Origin: an uncultured Oscillospiraceae bacterium
GTDB lineage: Bacteria; Bacillota; Clostridia; Oscillospirales; Ruminococcaceae
Assembly: GCA_934408835.1 (NCBI GenBank)
Contig: CAKRVU010000053.1
Coordinates: forward strand, 1 to 7,731
Length of the DNA: 7,731 nt
Direction of reading: 5' to 3'
Each line of letters begins with the position of its first letter. Positions within the stretch are counted from its first letter, which is position 1. A model generated the notes under the pieces. The model saw only the letters and a program-made list of their open reading frames with translations. It made no database searches and was not told the DNA's origin. A program made the translations under genes and the position numbers. Of the stretch, positions 1-5,325 are shown piece by piece.

Positions 1-315
1 CATTGGAACCATCACAGTCAAAACGCCGGACAGAATGAGAACAGTTGCAAATACCACCAGTAAGGTAGACAGTCCTCGGATGTGGCGGTTGATAAAATCC
101 CGATTGGTTTTTCGCAAAAGGATCTCCGTTTTTTTGCAGACAGGGTAAAGAAAGAACGCGATAACGCCACCAATCACAAACGGTGTAAGGGTAGAAAGAA
201 GCACGCCGAAGAAGTCAAATATCTCATTGACATTGTCAAGGGTTTTATAGGCGATGATGACGCAGATACAAAAAAGGAAGCGGACAATCCAGATGCCGAT
301 ATTCGTTTTTTTCAT
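1..315 (-). CDS. AI-2E family transporter (partial, N-terminal 105 residues)
   Basis: This is the 5' part of a minus-strand gene that runs off the left edge, open for all 105 codons visible. The protein starts MKKTNIG and has three hydrophobic segments, at about residues 7-23, 38-58 and 84-104. The stretch LSTLTPFVIGGVIAFFLYPV (41-59) followed by a charged loop (KKTEILLRKTN) matches the first-helices signature of the AI-2E/YtvI/PerM family, as I remember it. Members are polytopic inner-membrane proteins of about 350-400 residues. Substrates vary (AI-2 export, Na+ or Li+/H+ exchange) and cannot be told from this fragment. The ATG at 313-315 is preceded by AAAAGGGG at 329-336, a rather long 13-nt gap. 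An in-frame TTG at 325-327 lies too close to that site. The gene is divergent from the TtcA-family gene and has its own promoter at 353-381. Confidence 0.78.
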   Translation of the reverse strand, partial: MKKTNIGIWIVRFLFCICVIIAYKTLDNVNEIFDFFGVLLSTLTPFVIGGVIAFFLYPVCKKTEILLRKTNRDFINRHIRGLSTLLVVFATVLILSGVLTVMVPM

Positions 316-352
316 TATGAAATGCAAACCCCTTTTCAGATAGATTGCTTTT

Positions 353-381
353 ATTATAAATCCAGGCGCAAATTTTGTAAA
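353..381 (-). promoter_or_regulatory. Sigma-A-type promoter for the AI-2E family gene
   Basis: On the minus strand, TTTACA (376-381) and TATAAT (353-358) are separated by 17 nt. The -10 matches consensus perfectly and the -35 has one mismatch. It lies about 40 nt upstream of the ATG of the leftward gene. Confidence 0.72.
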
Positions 382-398
382 GTAAAAAAAGTAAAATC

Positions 399-427
399 TT
401 GTTTTAAAAACTCAAATATGATACAAT
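399..427 (+). promoter_or_regulatory. Sigma-A-type promoter for the TtcA-family gene
   Basis: TTGTTT (399-404) and TACAAT (422-427) are separated by 17 nt. A TG at 419-420 gives an extended -10 (TGA-TACAAT). The start codon at 458 is about 30 nt further on. The -35 box is only 17 bp from the -35 box of the opposing promoter, so the two are back to back. Confidence 0.7.
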
Positions 428-457
428 AAAACAAAAAAGAAATCAGGTGAAAAATCA

Positions 458-1168
458 ATGCAAAAAATGTTGGGATATTTGAGAAAAGCCATTATAGACT
501 ATCACATGATTGAGGACGGGGACAGAATCGCTGTTGGCGTCTCCGGTGGCAAAGACAGCCTGGTGCTGCTGGAAGGTCTTTCCCGGTTGCGCCGCTTTAT
601 CGGGATTGATTACCAATTGACCGCGCTCACACTGGATCTCTGCTTTGGCGGGAAACCGTCTGACTTTTCGGCGGTTCAAGCCCTTTGCGACAGCCATCAG
701 ATTCCGTTTATTATCCGTCTGACTGATATCGGTCCAATTGTCTTTGATATCCGAAAGGAGCAACACCCTTGCAGCCTCTGCGCAAGAATGCGGAGGGGCG
801 CGCTCCACGATTTGGCAGTGGAGCACGGATGCAATAAGATTGCGTTTGGGCACCACTTTGACGACGCAGTAGAAACCTTTTTGATGAACCTCTTTTATGA
901 GGGGCGCGTTGACTGTTTCTCCCCCGTCACCTACCTTTCACGAAAACAAATTACTCTGATTCGACCAATGATCTACGCCCCAGAAAAGGAAGTGCGCAAG
1001 GCGGCAGTCAGGACAAAGCTTCCCGTTTGTAAGAACCCATGTCCCGCCGATGGGAACACCGGGCGTGAAACAACCAAGCGGCTTCTGGAAAAACTGGAAA
1101 CAACATACCCCGGTCTGCGGCAGCGACTGTTCGGCACATTGCAGCGAGAACAGATATCGGGATTCTAA
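458..1168 (+). CDS. TtcA-family tRNA 2-thiolation protein (PP-loop ATPase)
   Basis: A 236-residue protein of the adenine-nucleotide alpha-hydrolase (PP-loop) superfamily. The PP-loop SGGKDS is at residues 29-34. A CSLCARMRRGAL segment (C105, C108) is typical of TtcA, as is GHHFDDAVETFLMNLF (131-146). Further cysteines C191 and C195 sit in VCKNPCPADG, near where TtcA has its third cluster-binding cysteine. TtcA proteins use an Fe-S cluster and ATP to thiolate cytidine 32 of certain tRNAs in the cytoplasm. This protein is shorter than E. coli TtcA (about 310 residues), as clostridial TtcA-like proteins often are, so the exact tRNA position modified is not certain. AGGTGA at 445-450, 7 nt before the ATG, supports the start. 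The gene appears to be transcribed alone: a promoter lies upstream and a hairpin terminator follows about 65 nt after the stop. Confidence 0.88.
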   Translation: MQKMLGYLRKAIIDYHMIEDGDRIAVGVSGGKDSLVLLEGLSRLRRFIGIDYQLTALTLDLCFGGKPSDFSAVQALCDSHQIPFIIRLTDIGPIVFDIRKEQHPCSLCARMRRGALHDLAVEHGCNKIAFGHHFDDAVETFLMNLFYEGRVDCFSPVTYLSRKQITLIRPMIYAPEKEVRKAAVRTKLPVCKNPCPADGNTGRETTKRLLEKLETTYPGLRQRLFGTLQREQISGF

Positions 1169-1231
1169 CCAGGCGCAGCGCTCACAACCATCGCCGCCAC
1201 CTCTACCGCTCACTTTAAATGAAATCAAAAT

Positions 1232-1264
1232 AAATGTCGGGGATCCCTTTTCCCCGGCATTTTT
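1232..1264 (+). terminator. Intrinsic terminator in repeat copy 1 (after the TtcA-family gene)
   Basis: A ten-pair stem (1234-1243 with 1251-1260, one G-U pair at 1237/1257) encloses a 7-nt loop TCCCTTT and is followed by TTTTT. Flanking A residues at 1232-1233 can pair with the first Ts. It is the best-folding hairpin of the three copies for plus-strand RNA. Confidence 0.85.
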
Positions 1265-1367
1265 CAATGAATCTAGCGCAGCACCCGATCGCGTAAGCTT
1301 TTACCCAAGCGCAGTGGTCATAATCATTGCCACTTTCCCTGCCCCTCACTTTAAATCAAATCAAAAT

Positions 1368-1399
1368 AAATACCGGGGATCCTTCTCACCGGCATTTTT
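1368..1399. terminator. Hairpin terminator in repeat copy 2 (bidirectional)
   Basis: The stem 1370-1376 / 1389-1395 encloses a 12-nt loop. In plus-strand RNA the third pair (1372/1393) is an A-C mismatch; in minus-strand RNA it becomes a U-G wobble, giving seven continuous pairs. TTTTT lies on the plus side and TTTATTTTG on the minus side. Confidence 0.65.
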
Positions 1400-1501
1400 A
1401 ATGAATCTAGCTCAGCGCCCGAGCGCGTAAGCTCTTACCCAAGCGCAGCGGTCACAATCATTGTTGCTTTCCCTGCCCCTCACTTTAAATCAAATCAAAA
1501 T

Positions 1502-1534
1502 AAATACCGGGGATCCTTCTCACCGGGCATTTTT
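1502..1534 (-). terminator. Hairpin terminator in repeat copy 3 (after the secreted-protein gene)
   Basis: The stem 1504-1511 / 1523-1530 is read in minus-strand RNA with one C-C mismatch (1509/1525) and one U-G wobble (1506/1528). It is followed by TTTATTTTGATTTG. It is the first hairpin met by transcripts leaving the leftward gene, about 25 nt after its stop. Confidence 0.65.
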
Positions 1535-1557
1535 AATGAATCTAACGCAGCACCCGA

Positions 1558-4137
1558 TCACGTAGACTTTTGAACAGAAACGGTAAGTGTTCCTACCATC
1601 ATCGGCGCATCATACGAGCTGTTCGGCTTGTCGTTTTCGTTAGTAAGATTGACATAAGCAGTAAGAGAGGATGTTGCCAAATTGCCACTCGTTAGTTGAT
1701 TGGGGACTCCGGAAATGGATGGGTTGGTAATATCATCCTTGACAGCGTTGTTTTTTACTACCTGCAACTGAAATCCAAGATCTTGGGACGTATCCTGGTT
1801 GAGCGTTACAGTAACATCAACCGGCTGCGTGGAACGGTTGATAACGGAAAGTTGATTCTGAACGCCGTCAAATGAATCACCCCAGCCTATGGAGTCCGGA
1901 TCGTCATAGCTTAATGTATCGGGATTCCATACGCCGAAATTATAGTGAAACTGCATGGTTCCCCAGCTGAGCTCCACCTGGTATACCTCCGGTTCGGAAA
2001 CCGCCTGAAACTGAAACGGTATCCCATAACCATCGGCATACTGGGTTCCGCTCTCATCCGTCCAGGTTGCACCGTTATCATCGCTTTTTAACACTTCATT
2101 ATTTTCGCCAACAGTAAAAGCACTGGGCAAACCTACAGCGTTTCCATGGTTGGTATAATTCCCAGCTTTCGGCTCGTCAACCTGATACTGAATATAAAAG
2201 TTGTAAACCGATTTATTTTGAAGCCCTGTAAAGACGGGAGAAGTTTGCCAGAAAATATCGGCGCTTCCCGGCGTTTGAACGCCATACAAAACAGTGAGCG
2301 TATCGCCTTCTTCGGTTTTGGTTTGAGCCGTCTCTCTCAGGGCGATACCGTCAAAAGAACTTACAGAGCATTCTGACGCAGGCGGTGTCGGTACAAGCGT
2401 CGGAGTGATTTCAACAACCGCCTGAGAACGGTAAACATCTGTATCGTTGGGATTCGTGACCTGATAATACACCGTCTGATGACAGACATCTGTAAAGGTC
2501 GGGTTTTCTGCACTGTAATGGACCTGATCGGTCGAATATTCCACAACAGAACCTTCTAAAAGGTTTGTCACGGTAATGCTGTGCGGCTGACCATCGTAGG
2601 TTCCCGAGTACCCCGTCGCCACAGCGTTTGGCGTCCGCCCCGAGTTGACAACAACATCCAACGTTCCAACCACGTCTGTCCTGCCGTCCTTTCCCGCAGC
2701 AACAGCCTGAACGGTTACGCTTCCCACCTTGTGAACAGTGGCAACATTGCTGTTAACATCATCAAAGCTCAACACACTTGGATCGCTGCTCGCCCACCGA
2801 ACCGTCTGACTCGCTTCAACCGGCATTACCGCTGCAGAAAACGTCTCCAAATTGTTGTTATCGCCAAATGTTACAGTGCTGTTACCAGTGATCGAAACGC
2901 TTTCCGGTATCGCCTCCGATACCAGCGCGACCATCGTCTGCTCACCCGATACCGCTATTGTCTGGGTGCAAACATACCCGCTATCGGCAGCGGTAAACGA
3001 GAGAGGCTCAGACAGTCTGCCGTTAACAGAAAGGCGATAGGTTTTTGTCGAATCATACGTTTCAAAAGGCAGCGTAAAAGTAACCTTGACAGTTCCGTCT
3101 ACAATTGCCGAAGCGGTTTTCCCATTCGGAACCGATTTCAAAATACATTGAGAAGAAGATTCCAGATGATATCCTTCCATCGAAAAACTGCTGTCGGGAA
3201 TAGCGGAAAGAAAATAGGCAGCTGAAGTATCCGGTGCAAGATCGACAGGCAAAACCGACCAGCCAAACGGAAGATCGGAAATGCCAGGAAGGGAGGCTGT
3301 CTTTTTTACATTGACAAGACCGGAGCGAGCGCCGTTTGAACTGATTCCCCCGCAATAAGCACTGAGTGTAGTTTCATCAGGCGCCTCAATCGTGATGACA
3401 GGAACATCAAAAAAAGCGTCTGTCTGTACAGAATCGGTGTAAACAGAAAGAGTGGGTTGAGACTGGGTACAGAAAAAGAAAGCTTCTACGCCAACGGAGC
3501 TACAACGAGATAAATCGACTCCTCCAGAAAGCGCAGCGCAACCATAAAAAGCACCGTCGCCAATGGTGTACCCGCTCGTTTCTTCCGTTGGAAGAAGAAG
3601 GGACGAAAGCTGCGAGGCATCCCGAAAGCAGTTCCTGTCAATTTCTTTCAGACTGACAGCCTGCGACAAATCCAGCGAAGTAACAGCGTCCGCACCGGTC
3701 ATGCACAGACCAGCGTTGGCATTGGTGTTTTTCAAAGCAAGCACCGGAACGCCGCCTATTTCAGGCGGAACGGTAATCCGAGTCTCGGAATTATTTTCAG
3801 AAAGATGGAAGCCGGTTACAGCGACACCGGTCACCCCATCGTACTCAACAGGTTCCGTTAAAAAAACTGCATCAGGCGCAGCTTGCTGCAAAAGAGGGTC
3901 GTCAGACGCCGAAGACAGTTCCGATTGCGCCTGAGTCACTGCAGCAGAGGTGCTGCCATCGGGAGACTTCCACGAATCATCAAACAAATTCTCCTGATCA
4001 ACCACAATGTCTTCGGACAATGAAATATAGACAGCAATAGAATCCAAAGCAGAGTCTGCCATCGCAGCGACTGAAAACGTAGTTGCAACAATCGACGCAA
4101 TTATCATCGCACACAGGGTCTGTTTGGACAGTTTCAT
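1558..4137 (-). CDS. Secreted multidomain surface protein (BspA-like LRR, Big2, MBG-like)
   Basis: An 859-residue exported protein. The start is the ATG at 4135-4137, because AAGGAGGAG (4143-4151) sits at ideal distance; an in-frame ATG seven codons upstream lies ahead of that site. The signal peptide covers residues 1-27 (K2, K5, hydrophobic 8-25, probable cut after AMA27). Residues 28-90 are a Ser/Asp-rich linker. About 90-262 resembles BspA-type leucine-rich repeats (TIGDGAFYGCAAL at 191-203; also SLKEIDRNCF). About 411-497 is a Big2 Ig-like domain (VRWASSDPSVLSF, then VTVQAVAAG). About 502-579 has a TYDGQPHSITV start typical of MBG/YDG-type domains. The last 140 residues, from YQVELSWGTMQFHYNFGVWN at 719, form an unassigned module of the kind I recall from clostridial surface proteins. 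I see no LPXTG sorting signal, S-layer homology domain or C-terminal membrane anchor, so it may be released or bound non-covalently. A role in adhesion or recognition is inferred. Transcribed alone from a strong promoter. Confidence 0.87.
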   Translation of the reverse strand: MKLSKQTLCAMIIASIVATTFSVAAMADSALDSIAVYISLSEDIVVDQENLFDDSWKSPDGSTSAAVTQAQSELSSASDDPLLQQAAPDAVFLTEPVEYDGVTGVAVTGFHLSENNSETRITVPPEIGGVPVLALKNTNANAGLCMTGADAVTSLDLSQAVSLKEIDRNCFRDASQLSSLLLPTEETSGYTIGDGAFYGCAALSGGVDLSRCSSVGVEAFFFCTQSQPTLSVYTDSVQTDAFFDVPVITIEAPDETTLSAYCGGISSNGARSGLVNVKKTASLPGISDLPFGWSVLPVDLAPDTSAAYFLSAIPDSSFSMEGYHLESSSQCILKSVPNGKTASAIVDGTVKVTFTLPFETYDSTKTYRLSVNGRLSEPLSFTAADSGYVCTQTIAVSGEQTMVALVSEAIPESVSITGNSTVTFGDNNNLETFSAAVMPVEASQTVRWASSDPSVLSFDDVNSNVATVHKVGSVTVQAVAAGKDGRTDVVGTLDVVVNSGRTPNAVATGYSGTYDGQPHSITVTNLLEGSVVEYSTDQVHYSAENPTFTDVCHQTVYYQVTNPNDTDVYRSQAVVEITPTLVPTPPASECSVSSFDGIALRETAQTKTEEGDTLTVLYGVQTPGSADIFWQTSPVFTGLQNKSVYNFYIQYQVDEPKAGNYTNHGNAVGLPSAFTVGENNEVLKSDDNGATWTDESGTQYADGYGIPFQFQAVSEPEVYQVELSWGTMQFHYNFGVWNPDTLSYDDPDSIGWGDSFDGVQNQLSVINRSTQPVDVTVTLNQDTSQDLGFQLQVVKNNAVKDDITNPSISGVPNQLTSGNLATSSLTAYVNLTNENDKPNSSYDAPMMVGTLTVSVQKST

Positions 4138-4183
4138 ACCCGCTCCTCCTTCAATCAAACAATAGAATTATATTTATGATTTT

Positions 4184-4213
4184 ATCATATCACAAAAAGG
4201 GGTGCTCTGTCAA
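4184..4213 (-). promoter_or_regulatory. Strong sigma-A promoter for the secreted-protein gene
   Basis: On the minus strand, TTGACA (4208-4213, perfect) and TATGAT (4184-4189) are separated by 18 nt. A TG one base upstream of the -10 makes it an extended -10. The predicted transcript has a leader of about 40 nt before the ATG at 4137. Confidence 0.8.
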
Positions 4214-4263
4214 GAACCAACTTTTGATTCATTCTGAAAAATAAAGCCATTTTTTCAAACGAC

Positions 4264-4311
4264 TGTCAAATTGGAAAACAACTTAAAAAACATTGTTTTT
4301 AACCGTCAAAT
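4264..4311. other. Inverted repeat AAAACAA...TTGTTTT flanked by GTCAAAT direct repeats
   Basis: AAAACAA (4275-4281) and TTGTTTT (4293-4299) form a 7-bp inverted repeat with an 11-nt spacer. It is bracketed by GTCAAAT at 4265-4271 and 4305-4311. It lies between the two divergent promoters. It could be a regulator site or just an accident of AT-rich DNA. Confidence 0.3.
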
Positions 4312-4324
4312 CGCGCAAAAAATA

Positions 4325-4353
4325 CACAAAATGGAATTTTATTGCATAGAATA
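4325..4353 (+). promoter_or_regulatory. Sigma-K-like (late mother-cell) promoter for the two-gene operon
   Basis: CACA (4325-4328) and CATAGAATA (4345-4353) are separated by 16 nt. This fits the known sigma-K pattern (mACm, about 16 nt, CATAnnnTA). The -10 also partly resembles sigma-E sites, but no sigma-E -35 is visible. I see no convincing sigma-A site in the gap for this direction. It would give a leader of about 35 nt. Confidence 0.5.
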
Positions 4354-4395
4354 GGGAACAAAAGAGCGAAAACCCGCAGAAAGGAAGGTTGTAAG

Positions 4396-5310
4396 ATGAA
4401 TTTACAACATTCGGACAGCCGGCGGCTGGAACAGTATACGCAGGAACTTTTGCGAATGTATCAGAAAAGACGCGAAGTCTTGAGCCATTTGGAATCTACG
4501 ACAGCGGACAAAGGGCGTTTGGAACCGACCATGTCTGAACCGACCATGTCTCAAGCAGAGCAGAACAGAAACAGCGATCAATTGATAGCTTCCCAAACGG
4601 AAGGCAGAACGGCCAACCAACCCACGACGCAACCACAAACAGAAGACAGGATGAATAGCCAGTCCTCGCAATCCCAAACAGAAGACAGGATGAATAGTCA
4701 GCCCTCGCAGCCACAAACAGAAGACAGGTTGAACAACCAGTCCGCGCAGCCACAAGCAGCCGCAAGGCAAAACGAGGGTTTACTCAACAATACCGAAGAA
4801 ACAGTGCCAACTCTGCTCCGGGACGATGAGACGACTATGCCTTCGCAAGGTCAGGTATTGTCTGAATCGGAGGCCGAAAGCGATCATGACGCAGCAATGG
4901 AGGAGTTTTTAAGGGAGAACCCTTCAAACGGATTTATCAAGGTGCAGGCCTATAGCGGACTGGGCGCGTTCCCTGTCAAAGGCGTCCGAATCCGAATCAC
5001 AAAAGAGATTGGCGGCAAAGAAATTCTCTTTGTCAACGACGTCACCGATGAAAGCGGTAAAACACAAGCGCGTTCCCTGCCGGCACCCAATCTGTCCATG
5101 TCCCAAACGCCAGAGCAACCGGGCGCGCTGCCGCCTTATTCTACTTATACCTTAACCGCGGAAAAGCCGGATTATATCACACTGATTAAAAGAGATCTCC
5201 CGATCTTTCCCGGGGTAATCTCCATTCAGCCTCTTGAGATGCTGGCAGTACCGAAATCACAGTTAACGTCGCAGCCGATTGTGAACGAGGAAGAGGAACC
5301 AAATTTATAA
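4396..5310 (+). CDS. Low-complexity repeat protein with C-terminal beta-sandwich-like domain
   Basis: A 304-residue protein I cannot assign to a named family. I start it at the ATG at 4396, because AAGGAAGG (4381-4388) is 7 nt upstream; a TTG 18 codons earlier has no ribosome site and lies inside the promoter. Residues 1-40 are charged and probably helical (RRLEQYTQELLRMYQKRREV). About 43-170 is hydrophilic, Gln/Thr/Ser/Glu-rich and disordered-looking, with EPTMS twice and three 13-residue repeats of the type QTEDRMNSQ. About 179-288 (GFIKVQAYSGLGAFPVKGVR through the NDVTDESGKT turn) looks like a carboxypeptidase-regulatory/Cna-B-type beta-sandwich; this is by eye. The tail is acidic (NEEEEPNL). 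There is no signal peptide or membrane segment. Its stop is 15 nt before the start of the SpoIID-like gene, so the two are co-transcribed. A spore-coat or envelope role is inferred from the partner and the promoter. Confidence 0.8.
   Translation: MNLQHSDSRRLEQYTQELLRMYQKRREVLSHLESTTADKGRLEPTMSEPTMSQAEQNRNSDQLIASQTEGRTANQPTTQPQTEDRMNSQSSQSQTEDRMNSQPSQPQTEDRLNNQSAQPQAAARQNEGLLNNTEETVPTLLRDDETTMPSQGQVLSESEAESDHDAAMEEFLRENPSNGFIKVQAYSGLGAFPVKGVRIRITKEIGGKEILFVNDVTDESGKTQARSLPAPNLSMSQTPEQPGALPPYSTYTLTAEKPDYITLIKRDLPIFPGVISIQPLEMLAVPKSQLTSQPIVNEEEEPNL
4522..4551 (+). repeat. Exact tandem duplication of 15 bp (EPTMS x2)
   Basis: The 15-mer GAACCGACCATGTCT occurs twice with no mismatch at 4522-4536 and 4537-4551. 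It encodes EPTMS at residues 43-47 and 48-52. Complete identity suggests a recent slippage event. Confidence 0.9.
4636..4752 (+). repeat. Three tandem 39-bp coding repeats (13 residues each)
   Basis: The units run 4636-4674, 4675-4713 and 4714-4752. Each begins CAAACAGAAGACAGG and encodes Q-T-E-D-R-(M/L)-N-(S/N)-Q-(S/P)-(S/A)-Q-(S/P), residues 81-119. A degenerate 14-codon unit (QTEGRTANQ...) precedes them at 4594-4635, and a decayed one (QAAARQN...) follows. The in-frame period suggests copy number can change without disrupting the protein. Confidence 0.9.
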
Positions 5311-5325
5311 AGGAGCGTGACCGAT

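Larger units (their letters stand above)
1166..1571. repeat. Three tandem copies of a ~135-bp unit filling a convergent gap
   Basis: The copies run approximately 1166-1300, 1301-1434 and 1435-1571. They can be aligned on GCGCAG (1174, 1310, 1444), CACTTTAAAT (1211, 1347, 1481), the GGGGATCC centre of the hairpin, AATGAATCTA and CCCGA(T/G)C-CGTA. Copies 2 and 3 are nearly identical across their middle; copy 1 is more diverged, especially in its first 50 bp. The first copy begins at the stop codon of the TtcA-family gene. The third ends inside the last four codons of the opposing secreted-protein gene. Each unit has one hairpin flanked by A-rich and T-rich runs, so it can act as a terminator on either strand. 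I see no coding potential specific to the array; open frames through it only follow the period. Confidence 0.9.

Noticed and set aside
1050..1430. Plus-strand open frame across the TtcA-family 3' end and repeat array
   Set aside because: It overlaps a well-supported gene in another frame, has no ribosome site, and the rest is translation of the tandem terminators.
1166..1571. CRISPR-like array
   Set aside because: The ~135-bp units repeat along their whole length, with no unique spacers; they are tandem repeats with terminators.
2581..3225. Long plus-strand open frame (214 codons) antisense to the secreted-protein gene
   Set aside because: It is rich in Arg and Asn with no domain pattern, and the opposite strand carries clear Big2 and LRR coding sequence.
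4342..4395. Upstream TTG start for the first operon gene (18 extra residues)
   Set aside because: No ribosome site precedes it and it lies inside the -10 region of the predicted promoter; the ATG at 4396 has AAGGAAGG at ideal spacing.
4402..4770. Minus-strand open frames with a repeated Leu/Arg/Cys-rich pattern
   Set aside because: The repetition is just the complement of the 39-bp coding repeats of the plus-strand gene; there is no ribosome site or membrane logic.
5317..5319. GTG start for the SpoIID-like gene
   Set aside because: It is only 1 nt from the AAGGAG site, too close for initiation; the ATG at 5326 is well placed.
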